This document shows positions 46,001 to 57,959 of a stretch of 64,000 bases of DNA, in pieces. A program made the position numbers and the translations under genes. Every line of letters starts with the position of its first letter. Position 1 is the stretch's first letter. Under the pieces are notes generated by a model. It saw only the letters and a list, made by a program, of their open reading frames with translations, was not told the DNA's origin and did no database searches. Source of the stretch: Lolium rigidum (Eukaryota; Streptophyta; Magnoliopsida; Poales; Poaceae); contig NC_061510.1 of assembly GCF_022539505.1 (NCBI RefSeq), forward strand, positions 99,216,292 through 99,280,291, in the 5' to 3' direction.

Positions 46001-49000
46001 CTGTATTAAAACATGGTAAATAAAATATACCTAGACTAAAAAAGTAAAATACAAACGGAAAAAAGGATGGTGAATAAGAATATTGAAAAAAATATGTAAG
46101 GCAAAATAAAGCATGAAAGAACAAAAGAAAGCACTAGTGGAAAATAAAGCATGAAAGAACAAAAGAGTCTTACGGCCCACGATATTAGGCCTGTTTTCCA
46201 CTAGTGAAGCCCGAACAAATCCTATGATTGCTATCTCCGCATGAAAGAACGGAAACTACAATAAAGAATGAAACTAAATTGTACGAAACAAACACTCGAA
46301 AAAAAGAAGAATAAAGAAATTTTGGTTTCACCCAGGTTTACTAATGGAAAACTTATGTTTCGTTGGATCCCACAGTACCATGGCAACATCCCCTTATGAA
46401 TATGTGTGAAGGGTCGATTTTGAGCGCCTCATCTTAGACAATGTTGGAAAATACATGTGGCATACATTGACATTATTAAGATTGGAACTGAGTAATCCAT
46501 TAATAACTTAGAGCTTGGCTGCTAACAAAATAATTTAAAACTCCACAAGTAAGTGCACAGACCCAGCAAGAGCATATGCTAGGAAGGAGAACATGCTTGA
46601 TTTTGGCAAAAGTATATGTCAACACCAATTTTAATTTGTTAGTACAGTTGTCTCGTTTTGTTTCCACGAGTAATTAGCACCTTTTTGAAAAAAAGAATTA
46701 TCTTAGCATTCATAATTTGGCTAAGAGGTGTGACATTGTGCCTTGTTGAACCTAAAAAAACCAGACACGCTCCTCGTGTCACTCCCCAACGATGCTAGGA
46801 GCGAAACCTAGCGCCGCCGCTAGAGGCCGCCCCTCTGTCGCCCCTCTGCCGCTGCTGGCCACTACCGCGGTGACGGTGGGCCTCATCTCCGAAGGAGATG
46901 GGTGGGTCCTGTGCTAGCTTGGCTGGGGAATGCCGACCCATATGGGGGCATCGCCGAAAGGAAAGAGGGAGCCAGGGCGGCGGCCCTGCAGCTCCATTTG
47001 CGGTGGCGGCGCGGGCGTGGAGCTACATCAGGGGATGGTCGGAGCGGGCCATTTCGGGCCTGATCTGGGCCACGGTGGGCGCGGCGGCGCGGTGTGCTGC
47101 GCGTGGCAGTCGCGTCGGCTCTTCGGTTGCTCACCTATTCGGCTGCCATGGGCGTGGCTGCAGGGGAGGGAAGCTGTGCGGAGGTGCTGTCGTGAGGCTT
47201 GGTGGTGCTGGATGGCGGCGCGGCGGCCCCGCGATCTCTGGGTGGTTTGGCGGCCGTTGTGGCTGCAAGGGGTGTCATGGCGGCTGGATAGGGGTGCTTG
47301 CATTTCTACGGCTATCGGCTCTTCCTTGGATCCCCATGTCGGTGTTCGTCGAAGCTCCCTCTCTGTGGCGGTAGGCGGTGCCCACGGTGCTCTCCTCGGT
47401 GAGCTCGGCTGATAGCAGTGTGGCTCGTTTTCAACCCCGCGTGGTGCGGGTGTGCCAGTGGAGCTCGGTCTGGTTGTGGAGGCGGTGCTGGCTCCTGTAT
47501 GGCTGTGGCGCTGTTGTCGCACATGAGGTATATGTCCGTGGGGTGCGGGCTGGCGGCGCTACGGTCTCCGTCTTGTTGTCCAGTCGCGTGGGGATGTAGT
47601 GGCTTGATTGCTCCAGGCAAAAGCCTGACTGCGCGACATCCGTGGATGTCGTCTTCCTCCTTGGGGCAGTCGTGGAGCTCTCCGACCGTTGCTACCCTCG
47701 GGTTCACGGCTCTGGGTGAAACCCTAGATCCTGTCTTGCGGGGTCGGACGACGACATCGTTCCATCGATGTTTCCCCTCTTGAGGGCGTCGTCTTGAAGC
47801 TGGTGATCCTCTTTGCGCGCCTCAGGGCTGGACACACACGACGTCTAGGTTGGCAGGAGGTCAATCAGAGATGCGGCTGTCTGGGTGGAGCCTTGTGAGC
47901 AACTACATTGGTGAAGAGCAAGGTTTGGTAGTGGCAAGATCGTGTTAGTCGGCTCTGTTCCGGTGTGTCGAGTGCCTTCGTGTCATTGGTCTTCTCTTGC
48001 TGTGAAGTCGAAGCTGCCTCAGGTGATGTACGATGACCTTCCAGGGGCTGTTCGATGGTGAAGGTCCTATTCGGTGCAGGTCTTGCGCATCTCCTCTCCG
48101 GGGCTCGTCTTTAGTTTCGGAGCTGCCAGCCTCTTGTTGGGAGCCATCTGTTTGGCATAGGCTGGCTTGAGCTTTGCTTTTGTGTAGCTTCTGTTGGTAG
48201 CCACTAGCCAGGGTGGATGTGGGCGTGGGATTGGTTATGTTGTTGTAGTTTTTGTCCGGTTTCTTCCTAAAAACTGGACGCTTTCTGCTTAATTAATGGA
48301 TGAGGCAAAACTTTTGCATCCATTTCAAAAAAAAAAATTGGTTAAGAGTGCAAATCAAGTGAAAATTTAGGCATTACATAGTAGCCGAGAAAGATCTGTT
48401 GGGACAGTTTTGGTCACTATTTATGGGTTGTTTGTCTGAATTGAATCTAGAAAAAGCTTTACAAAAGCGGAAGTGTTTGTCTGACATACCTTCACAGCAT
48501 CCATCAACGCATTCCACAGCTTGGTGCCGCCATCGGTAACAACATCATCACTTCCTCCTGAGGACGTAGTGCTGGGGATGAGCGTGGGCGAGTTGGTGGG
48601 CGGAATGTTGAGGCAGTTCGTTATGAATTTGATGAATTTACTGTGGTGGTCTCTCCCGTCTGAGGTCTACATGAGATAATTCCAATCGAACACGCATTGT
48701 TAACATTGATCACATTTGGAAGAGGCAAAAAGTGGCGCCTGTTTTGCCCCATGCCAGGAACCGATCAACCCTATGTTATTACTGCTTTCTCAAGGAACAA
48801 AAAAAAAAAGCAACTTTAAATAAGTACTAGTTCTTTAGCGGGCAAAAAAGTAGTTATATGGACTCTAAAGAAAGGGTAGTATGTGTCGTTGGAGTCTCGT
48901 TTTTTTTTCCACCTAATGTGACCTTCGCAAGTTTACATCATTAATTATTTGCTTCATAAAATTCTTGACACGATTGCCTATCCCATTTTTCTAGATTAAC

Positions 49001-51647
49001 TCTTTTGAAAATGAAAAGTTGCAGACATGACAAAATGCTCTTGTATATATAATTAGATGGCCAGTTGAACATGCATTATATATTGCATCATATATAGTAA
49101 CTAGAAGGATACCCCGCGCGTTGCAGCGGGAATTTTTCTGTTAACTATATTTTGTAAAAAACAAAAGAATATAAGTTGACTGGAATAAGATGTTATTTGT
49201 AGGAACATGCAGGATTCAACTGGCGTAAATAGTCAAGAGGCTAACTAAAAAAAGCTGATTTAAAATGGGTATGTAGTTGGCGGCTAAAAGTTGATGATGT
49301 GGATAATTGGATGGCTTAAAAATAGATGATGTGGCTTCTATGTAGAGTATTAATGAATGTTAGTGGGAATGACATGGACAATTGGATGGCTAATAGAATG
49401 GATGATGTGGATAGCTTGCATGTTGAGATAGACAACTTAAATAACCCTCTAATGAGGTTTTGCTTTATAAGAGATATAGATACCTGCGTGGCACTGGGGT
49501 AAGTGTAAGGCAAGGGCGGGGCTGGTTTCTTGACCACGATAGACTTCAACTTGATGGAGGTCTCCCTCCGGCCTTGTTTAGACATGTCCATGAAGCGAGC
49601 TGTAGGTTGGGTGGGTGGTGGTGATGGCTCTTGGACCGGTATTATGGCGATGCGGTCCTGGTGCCCAAGTTTGTCCATGATGACCTCCATGGCCTTGATG
49701 AGCAGCTCCCGCTTCTTCTTAGTTTTCTTCTCCGTGTCGAGCAGGGCAACCACATCAACCGGTGCACGCTTGGCCTTGGCCAGCCCCACCTCCGGCGCCA
49801 TTGCGTGCACCAGCACCGGGAGACCTTTCTTGTGCCTTGGGATATCATCGACATTTGCGGTGATCCTCAGTCGCAGAAGAGGATCATCTTCGGTGTCTAG
49901 CTTGTCCATGAAGAGTGGTGGGAGAGGCAGTTGCCACCACTGGTGTGACTTCCACGACAGTAGGTACTCAGGCCACATGTAGTTATTGTACAGCCTTGTC
50001 TCCATCTCTTGCATCTCTGAGGAGAGACTGGATATTAGCTCTTCCGCCGCCAGACCGCATCTCGAATACTTTAGTGTGGTCCATCTTTTTCTCAGCTTGT
50101 CTGCCGCCGCGCCGAGCTTTTCCCAATCAGTTTTGTTCTCAAGGATTATCTCAGCGACCAACTCTTTTATCTCCAGATTTTTCCCCCCGTCCTCGTCATC
50201 ACCTTCATTGTATTTCTCTAGTTTGGTCCACCGGTCGCGCTGCCCTTTAGCGGCGGCCTGCAGTTGATCCCAGTCTGGTTTATTCTCTTCAATGATTTCA
50301 TGGATGATTCTAACAGCCTCTAACCGGACGATCTCAGCAGCCACCTCCTTGGATCCGGGCATGTCCTTTGAGACGGTGACCACCTCCACCTCCTCGCCCA
50401 GCACTTCCCCGATGCCGTCTTGGCCTTTGGGGAAGTTTGTTGTTGTCCGCACCTGGGACGCTCTCGGATTCTGGTAGTACTTGGCAGAAACTTTGAGCAC
50501 CTTGGACAAATCTATGCATTCGTCGTTCCTAAGGTTGCCGGTGTAGAGGAGGACGACGAAGTTGGTCGGCACGTCAGGGAGGTGAGCCCAGGGCCAGATG
50601 GTACCATTCTTCTTGTTGTCGGAGATGGAGTAGCTGATGCGGGGGGAACCGATTAATCCAGATAGATGCACCTTCTCTTCGCACCTAAGCTGGATCTCTA
50701 TTGGCATGACGGCTACGGCGGAGGTGACCCTGTCGATGGTGGCAGCGAAGGCTTGAGTGATCCGGCCGAGCTCGTCGTCCAAGATAGCGTAACTGCAATC
50801 TCGGCTGCTGGCAATGGTGTGAATGGTCCATGCATTGTGCGCACCGCGGAAGCCGAAGGCGTGGACACTGAGGAACCTCCAGGTGACGAGGGAGTCAATG
50901 TCATCCTCGCTGTTGGAGATGACGACGATATAACCAGCGCGCTTCTTCTTATCCTCGTATGTCCGCCCATTAAAAATCTGCAAGCACGTAACATAGGAAG
51001 CTTTGAGTACAGTCATTCAGCAAAAATGCAAAAATGAAAAATGGTATAGCTAGCTAGATAGGGATCCAGGATCAAATTTACATACCGATTCGGCGGATTC
51101 CAGAGCTATCACCAGCGAGGTGTCCGTTTGGATGCTATCCGGTTTATATTGTTCTAATACAGCCTTGGAATTTTCTTCGGACATCGGCAATAAGCTTGGC
51201 ATGAAGGGTACGACAGCCAGGCAGTCCTTGGTGCGGAGCCTCTTAGTGACGACCTCCAGGGCCACTTTAAGCAGCTCCTGCCACTTCTCCGGCACATTGC
51301 GGCCTTTGCGGACATGGAGGACGACGACAAGGTCCACGGACTCCCGCTGCGCTTCCATTCCGGAAGGCGCCGTGATGCTCACCATCACAGGGATGCAGCC
51401 CGTCTGGCGTTGGCTCTCCGGCAACTCGGCATCGATCTTCGCATAGGCTATCAGCTCTAGCTTATTTACAGACGACGGGCCCTGCATTTCGAGAGCAATT
51501 AATAGTTCATATTCTGCTTAAATTCGTCCGTATACGAAACAAAACCAGTGGATATAAGCTATCACTTATGAACACCAAAGAGATCGATCGGTTTACCTGA
51601 TTTCTTCCTCTTTTCAGATGGGGGAAAGTCACCCCGTGCTCATCCAT
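43024..51647 (-). CDS. VWA-domain protein gene, five exons, two VWA modules
   Basis: Proposed CDS (complement): 51597-51647, 51086-51481, 49484-50977, 48490-48666, 43024-43914; all joins are phase 0 with GT-AG borders, giving 1002 aa. Module one starts near residue 67 (VDLVVVLHVRKG) and continues with KKRAGYIVVISNSEDD and VHAFGFRGAHNA. A helical part follows with a duplicated unit (about 360-404 and 420-453, DRWTKL and KRWTTL). Module two starts near 556 (VDVVALLDTEKK), passes through the short exon (KLWNALMDAVK) and continues with FIIVISDGNGD and MHAFSFRE. The family normally has DVSGSM at the metal site; both copies have lost it. No RING domain is seen. In plants such proteins include WAV3-like ubiquitin ligases; this one may be a degenerate member. 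The start is the first ATG giving an in-phase exon. Introns contain a Helitron and a retroposon. Confidence 0.7.
43915..46127. other. left part of the large intron of the VWA gene
   Basis: It is AT-rich with no recognisable element. The acceptor for exon five is TTTGTGTGTAG, ending at 43915. Confidence 0.5.
46132..46206. mobile_element. 75-bp CACTA-like mini-element
   Basis: The ends CACTAGTGGAAAA and TTTTCCACTAGTG are perfect 13-bp inverted repeats, flanked by AAG on both sides (46129-46131, 46207-46209), a 3-bp duplication as in CACTA elements. Its left part repeats about 26 bases of the adjacent host DNA (46103-46128 and 46141-46166). Confidence 0.6.
46728..48337 (+). mobile_element. GC-rich poly(A)-tailed retroposon in intron
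   Basis: It ends in CATTTC followed by 12 A (poly(A) tail at about 48326-48337). The flanks TTGGCTAAGAG (46717-46727) and TTGGTTAAGAG (48338-48348) form an 11-bp duplication with one mismatch, as made by LINE-type insertion. The inside is GC-rich, with no endonuclease or RT motif. The tail end (AATTAATGGATGAGG) resembles grass LINE 3' ends from memory. Frames such as 46898-47374 look like composition-driven ORFs. Confidence 0.6.
49101..49480 (-). mobile_element. 380-bp non-autonomous Helitron
   Basis: On the minus strand it starts TCTATATCTC, and ends with the hairpin CCCGCTGCAACGCGCGGG, then GTATCCTT and CTAG. The base before is A and the base after is T, the A/T insertion site expected for Helitrons. 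It has no coding region. It lies three bases inside the intron donor of the VWA gene. Confidence 0.75.
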
Positions 51648-51689
51648 CTGGTCGCCGACGGGAGTATACAAGTAAACTAACACAAGCAA

Positions 51690-53404
51690 ATAAAATTGAG
51701 TTTGTTCTTGTCTTGTGCAACTGATAAAATCAAGGATGCTGTAGCTTTTGTTTAGAAGGTTATGCTATCTTGTAGCGAGCACTACGTTACCTTTAAGCAT
51801 TGCCCTACTGGCCCTGTCATCTTCGATTCTCAAGAATCAGTGCTTCATCCGTAAGACAAGGCAAGGGATCGAATATTTGCTCCCCAATTTATTTTATCAA
51901 AGAAAAACAAAAGATGAAATCGATTTCTTTGTGTGCAAATGCCCAGTTACAAAAACTAACGTACAGACATCACACTCTCCATGAACACATATGGCAGGAT
52001 CAACTGATAATTTGCTACTCCGTACGATATTTTACATCATCATATACCGGTTAATAACCTTAGCCAAAGCTTTCTGCCCGAGTGGGCGATGTGTACGATC
52101 ACCTCACTATCATCCAAGCAGTCCGGTTCTGAGCAAACGTATACATTAGTGCAAATAATTTTCAATATTCTTTTTCTAAATTACACGTGTATAACATTTT
52201 ACAGAAGAAAGGACCGAGATGGCCGGTACAGCGCCACATACAAACACGAAACAACATGGTTTACAACACAACCCGCATCAACCACACAACTGAAACTCGC
52301 CATGCATCGTCTCTTGCCATGGATGGCGAGGAGGCAAGACACTGCCAACGACGGAACCTCCGATAGCACGACTACAACTGCAAGAAGACATAGATCAACG
52401 TACCAACCACCCTAACCACCCTTAAGCGCCTAAGAGCGGGCAGGTGGGCTGCAGGATCCGCTCGAACCTAAGGGAGGTGCCACATAGGAAGTGCCGGGGA
52501 CGAAGTACATTGCCCCGAACACAAAAGCTCACCATGATCAACTACATATGCCTTCCCGGGGACTCTTTGAACAAACAAGACAATGCCTTCAAGGAGGGGA
52601 CGACACCTTGGCACCGCCGATGTTTCGATCCAGCCAGCCTAATACGGGGTTTCCCCTGGCGCTCGAGATAGGTAAATAATAGGGCCATGACGATGCCCCC
52701 AAGGAGGTGACGGCGCCCGTAGGCATCGTTGTCATCAACTTCAAGCCGAGTTTTCGCCCTGGCCCAGCCACCAGCCCCAAAATCCACCAGAGAGGAATAG
52801 CCTTGAGTCATCCGTTAGCTCCACTGCCGTCGAGAGGTGAGCCGCAGCCCCACTGGTTGTGAAGAGGATTCACTTCATGTCATTCCACACAGTCGCCAGC
52901 CGGACGAACTAGATGGTGGAAGTTCAACCAGCCGTCGCCCGGTCGACCACTGGCGTGACCATGGTATTAGGAAGATGCCGCTGCCAGATGCAACCACGCC
53001 ACCTGCCACCACAAAAGAATGAACAAGCATGAATCCTCGTTCGCAGGTGCAGGCATATCGCCATCGAGCGGAGGCCTCTCCCCTACCACCAGCACCAATT
53101 GTGTTGTACTCCGGCCGATACCTCGCAACACCGTGCCACTAGATTTAAGGACCACGTGTCGCCGCTGCCAATAGGGGACTTCCACACACGGGAAGGGCCC
53201 CTAGCCTTTGTCCCTGCCCAAGCTTTACCAGGCAGTTCCCCCGGCCGCTGGGGAGAGGGAGGGAAGGAGGTGGGTCAGGGTCGAGCGCCGCTGCCTCTGG
53301 GTCGCCTCCCGTGTTGCCATAGATAGGGGATGCGGGGACCTCTCCTAATTTCTCATATTTGGAATTTCATTTGACCCTGCAGTTACAATTCTCTGTTGTT
53401 TTAA
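51690..53404. other. unassigned region upstream of the VWA gene
   Basis: The first 500 bases are AT-rich and may hold the VWA promoter, though no clear TATA box was assigned. From about 52200 to 53330 the sequence becomes GC-rich and transposon-like in feel, with short open frames on both strands. I found no terminal repeats, poly(A) tail or protein motif. Confidence 0.4.
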
Positions 53405-53436
53405 CTAGCTAGCGGTGGCGCGGCGCACGCCGCGCC
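53405..53436 (-). mobile_element. Helitron 3' terminus
   Basis: The minus strand has the perfect hairpin GGCGCGGCG-TG-CGCCGCGCC, then ACCG and CTAGCTAG followed by T. This is a textbook Helitron end. The 5' end (to the right) was not found, so the element extent is unknown. Confidence 0.5.
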
Positions 53437-53439
53437 CGT

Positions 53440-55460
53440 GGCTTTTTTTTCCTTAGAAAATGTGATTAATTGTTTATCAGCGGCACCGTTGGCTGAAGTT
53501 TGGTTCGGCTATTCTAAAAGGGGAGAGGAACAGTGCCTCCGGATATCACTTTCACTGTAAGACTGACGGCAGGTGTACACGGAAATGCACCCCATGTTGT
53601 TTTTTTTTTTTGGAGAGAACATGAGCATGCACCGCATGTAAGCGCCGCCCATAAGACACCGGTCCATCTTCTGTATATTTGGTGTTCTACGTCAAGGCTC
53701 TTTACATGGGACGCAACAGTAGATCCGGGCCTAACCGTAATAGTCGATTCGTATAGCAGCATCTGTCTTAACAGAGATGACCCCCTCAAAAAATAAAACA
53801 GAGATGAGGATAGGAACGGGTGAGGGAAAAAATAGTAGATCCTAGAACAGTGCCAGAAGAGAGGTGCTAGCTCTGGGTGCCGTAGCTGAAGAAGACGGGC
53901 GGCGTGATGGGGACGGCGGCGGGCAGCATGCTGCAGGGGACGCGAAGGGATGCCTCTGCGGGTGTCTTCCCGTCCAGGCCGCAGTCGCGGAGGCCAATCG
54001 TTGCGAGCGCGGACGCCCTGCGTGCTTCGGACAGAGGGTGACGTGGTAGAAGCTCCGTTCGATGGAGGTCGGTGAAGCTCGTTCGCGTAGCAGGCGGCAG
54101 TGCCGACGGGATGGAAGAGCGGGGCAACCCAGGCTGCCGACGCTGAGCTCGAGCGCCTATGGGTTAAGGCATCAACAATCGGTATGTCACTTCTCTCTGT
54201 AGTTGCTCAACAGGAGCATTTCTATCTGGATGCATCTTGGAAGAACTTATTATGTGAAGAAAGCTAAAATTAAAGGATCGAAAGTACAACATCTCGAAAC
54301 CCGTAGACTGTTCCGCTAGAAAGAGATAGTAAAAACAAAGACAATTTGGTTTGTTCAGCTACATAGTGTTCATCGATTTGGAGATATGTTCCATTGAGTC
54401 GGATTCCATGTAAGAAAAGGAAGCAGAAAAGTTAGTTTTTTAAGCTCGGTACATATGACTTTCTCATGCAGTTTAACTGTTTTAGGGAGTAAACGGCTTC
54501 AGATTTCAAGCTGCTGCACACAATGCGTAAATTCAGAAACCTAGACAGGGCACGGGTCACAATTGACAATCCCATCTCTTTCGTTTAGGGGCGATCTAGA
54601 TGGTGCGCCATGTTTGCACCGGCACACCAAAATTTGTGCAAGCCAGCGGAATCGAAGTAATCACCAGATGAGAAAAAGAAAATAACAAATCCTAAGCAGC
54701 TAATTCGCAAAAAAAAAAAATTGCCCTCTCGTTTGTTCATGCTACCATGCAAGGAAACCAGTTTTGCTTTACTGTTGAAGTGTATAGATTGGTCAACCTA
54801 AATGTATATGAACTGCTCAGATATGTCGTCTTCTATAGTGCTTAAATTGGAAGTAAAAAGTACACGCATTGTACTGTTCTGGTCGTGCTTTGATAAATCG
54901 TTGCTCCAATCTGTGGTCAGATAAGCACATTTTTCTGTACCTGTAATTGTTTCCCAGTAATTAAACTGTATTGCATGCACATTAAGCTATGGAACCTTGC
55001 CCGTGGTGTTATGTCAATTGATGCAAAAATGTACTGTGAAAATGCTTCATTTGAAAATAATTTGTGGGCTGTCTGCATAAGCTTCTTTGGTTTTGAAGTT
55101 GAATTGTCGGTTTTCACATTGGCTATTTAGCGCACATATAGTGTAATAGCCCAATTTGTACAGCCCGTCTGAAGACTCAAAACAGTACTATCACCGAGAT
55201 GGCTAAAGAGCTATTAGTATGTCCTCTTTAGACAATAGGTTGTATTGCTGCTCAGCCTCAGGGATCCCCATTTGGGCCGCAGAATATTCACCCAAGTAGT
55301 CACATCTCATTCAAAGAAAGCAAGATAAATAAACTCGTTTAACAACCTGTAGTAATATGTAAGATTCTGCAATTGAGGAAATAAATGTTCAAAGAAACAT
55401 GTCAAGCAGATCTTCATAGAGAAGCTTATCCTGCTTAAACCGTACATCTACTTCAGTCGT
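53440..55460. other. unassigned region
   Basis: A poly(T) stretch at about 53600 has no detectable duplication. A moderately GC-rich patch at 53860-54130 has an open minus-strand frame without known motifs. The rest is AT-rich and shows nothing that I can support. Confidence 0.35.
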
Positions 55461-55468
55461 GAGGTCTC

Positions 55469-56403
55469 TCACTTTCTTCTTAGCAGAATCATCTTCTCGG
55501 CAAGCTCAGCTTGTGTGACAGCATCAGGCTCACGTGTGTCCTTATTTTCAGAATTCTCCCTTTCCTTCCAAAGTTCTTGGAGACCTGCATGGACTGGAGA
55601 CCTGCAACTGTGGGCAGGCCATGCTATACCTTGCAAAGTACCACAAGTTTACATTTAGATAGGCATCAAAGATGGACCATGCAGCTTTGATGTGAAGACC
55701 GATGCTTCTTTGGTCTTTGAACTGGAGACATCTATTCGACGCAAGGAGACGACCCAGACTTCTTAAGAATGTGCGTTCCATATACTTTAGAAGATCACAA
55801 AGCTGCATATATCATAGATGAAAAAATCAGAGAACTTACAAAGAATGAGTTGAAAGAATTCAATAAAAAGAGTCATACAACAACTAATAGAGATCAGACC
55901 AATCAGAACAAATTAGATGCCCATTGAGACAAATACAATCAAAAACATGTAAAGTAAAATCTTATTTTCATTTATCTGCAATAAATTCAGTTAGAACAGA
56001 GGATTTAGACTTAGGAAAGTATGTGTAACTGGGATACATAACTGGCATTTTTGTCCTCTAAATCAATGTCATTTTACAACGAATAAAACGGTTCCTCAAT
56101 ATCATTTGTAGGCATCAAGCAATCAACATGTCAAGAGAACAGAGAAATTTCCATGGGCAAATACCATGCACAGTATAAGACCATAGAATTTTTTTTTCCA
56201 ATGAACCAGGAAATGAATAAGCCCGAGTCTTGTGACATGCAAACATAAATTCCTGAACCACAAAGTGCAAAACACCAACGTCACCTCCATCAGGCCAAAA
56301 CAGTACGTACACACGGTGCTCACCTGAACCGCAAGTTGCTCGACTTTCCTCCTTAGGACAGAATGTTGGACCTTATTTACGTATTGCGCTTTGTCCCATA
56401 AGC
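55469..56403 (-). pseudogene. unrecognised host-gene fragment, three exon blocks
   Basis: The blocks, in order on the minus strand: about 56403-56324 (LWDKAQYVNKVQHSV, EQLAVQ, ending at GTGAGC), 55802-55630 (LCDLLKYMERTFLRSLGRLL, SIGLHIKAAWSIFDAYLNV, ending at GTATAG) and 55601-55469 (GLQELWKERENSENK, AVTQAELAEKMILLRRK and TGA). The first join is phase 0. The second join would keep the frame, but its intron is only 28 bases, too short for normal plant splicing. The protein is helical and charged, and reads like the C terminus of a real cellular protein. I do not recognise the family. It looks like a 3' fragment that lost intron sequence. Confidence 0.35.
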
Positions 56404-57230
56404 AAGTTTAGGAGCAAATTACCATTATGTAAGTCAAATGGAGCAGCTAGAGCTAGCTAACCTGCTTGTGTTTCACGAAGCAGGTGTGCACGGGAAACTC
56501 CCAGTTCAGAAAAAGGGAGAAATCACCATCAGAAGATAATAAATGAGTGGTCCAGTTGAAGCACAGGCTATGGGTGGATGAATGCAAGACGCAAACGGGA
56601 GATGCTGGGAATATACCAGTAGAAGAAAATGGAAGTGGAGTGGGTGACTGGTTGAGTTGGTTATGTCGTACTCATTCCCACAACCATGGTACGTCCGCAT
56701 CCCCTATCTCTGTGTCCATTTGTCGTGCTTCTGCTCTCACCTCTTGGTGGAGCAATCGTTGGTGATAACAATCTATCGTATGCGTATAAATTGTGTGGTT
56801 GGTAGTGTTGTTACTGTACCAAATAATTTTGTAGAATAAGAAACGACAATGCATGTAGAAATTATAGTTATCAATTATATTTAAATGCTCAACATTTTAG
56901 TCTAATTTACACGGGGTGGATGGTTGTTTGGGAATCCAATCCAGTGCTTGCTATTCACTAATTATTTAATCATAATTTGTAATTTATGTAGTGACATGAT
57001 GAAGAGGTGTTCAATAAAGTTATGTTGACCTTGAATTGGTATTTTTGAATCTCTCCCTATAAACAGTTGCATCGTTTAAATGTGTTGACAATTCATGTCA
57101 GTACCTTCTTACTTGGGTAGAAAATAAACAGTCCGCCTAAATCTGATTTCGGAGTATCCCTTAGTATGATTTCAAGCATATATGTTTTCTGTATTACATT
57201 TTTGTACTTAGATTTGAGGGTAAGGTTAAT
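56404..57230. other. unassigned AT-rich sequence
   Basis: No gene, repeat end or RNA is recognisable. Confidence 0.4.
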
Positions 57231-57239
57231 AACACTGAA

Positions 57240-57337
57240 AAATTGATAACCCGTTTTTTGCTAAGCCCATGTTACTGTGAGAGGGTAAGAACTCTAAATA
57301 AGCTGATAACCCGTTTTGGTGAAGCCCATGTTATTGA
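57240..57337. repeat. imperfect direct repeat pair
   Basis: Two copies of TGATAACCCGTTTT ... AAGCCCATGTTA (about 57240-57278 and 57300-57337) are separated by about 20 bases. It is a local duplication with no further features. Confidence 0.6.
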
Positions 57338-57959
57338 TTTCCCTTGCAGCTATTTGGTTACCTTGTTTCTTTGCTAATTAGCCTTTCTTTACCTCAGTCT
57401 CCATGCCAGCGGTAAAGCTGTAATCATGACAAACAGATGGCTTTTTGAAAATATCAAAATTAGATACAAAAATAAGATCTGAGCAAAGAATCAGCACACA
57501 ACTTGAGAGGATGTAGGAGTACATGACTGGCGCTGCTCAACGGGGATCTGCTCTCCGTACTTGTCGCGCCCATCTACTGCAGCTTGGTGTGACTGCCTGG
57601 GCGTGGCGACACAATGAGGGTAAGGCAGCGGTCATCTGTTGCCGCTCATCCTGGTCATCACCCACGCGCCATGGAAGAGAATAAGAGGAGCTTGGGGTCG
57701 AGTGAGACACAGAGAAAGAAATCAAATGAGAGGGAGAAAGTGATGGGGAAAGTCACGCTCAGCTTATTCCTGCAGGGGATGGTGAACATGGAGTTGAGCT
57801 CGCCCTTGTTCTCCGCAGCTGGCAAGGCGTGATGCTTGATGGCACTACTCCTCAATGAACCGAGCACCTGTGAAAGAGAGAAAGAGAGAGAGAGACGGCG
57901 AATAAAATTGAGGTAACGCGGCACGGGGCAGGCTGTGATCTTATCTGGATGCTGACGGC

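Noticed and set aside
46898..47783. Gly/Trp- and Pro-rich frames in the intronic retroposon
   Set aside because: They overlap on both strands in GC-rich DNA and show no enzyme or gag motif.
43024..50977. Two separate VWA genes
   Set aside because: Exon 48490-48666 bridges them in phase on both sides, and module two is otherwise split between the two frames.
53590..53625. Poly(T) run as a retroposon tail
   Set aside because: No target duplication or matching opposite end was found.
57240..57337. Direct repeats as MITE ends
   Set aside because: The copies are direct and not inverted, and no target duplication is present.
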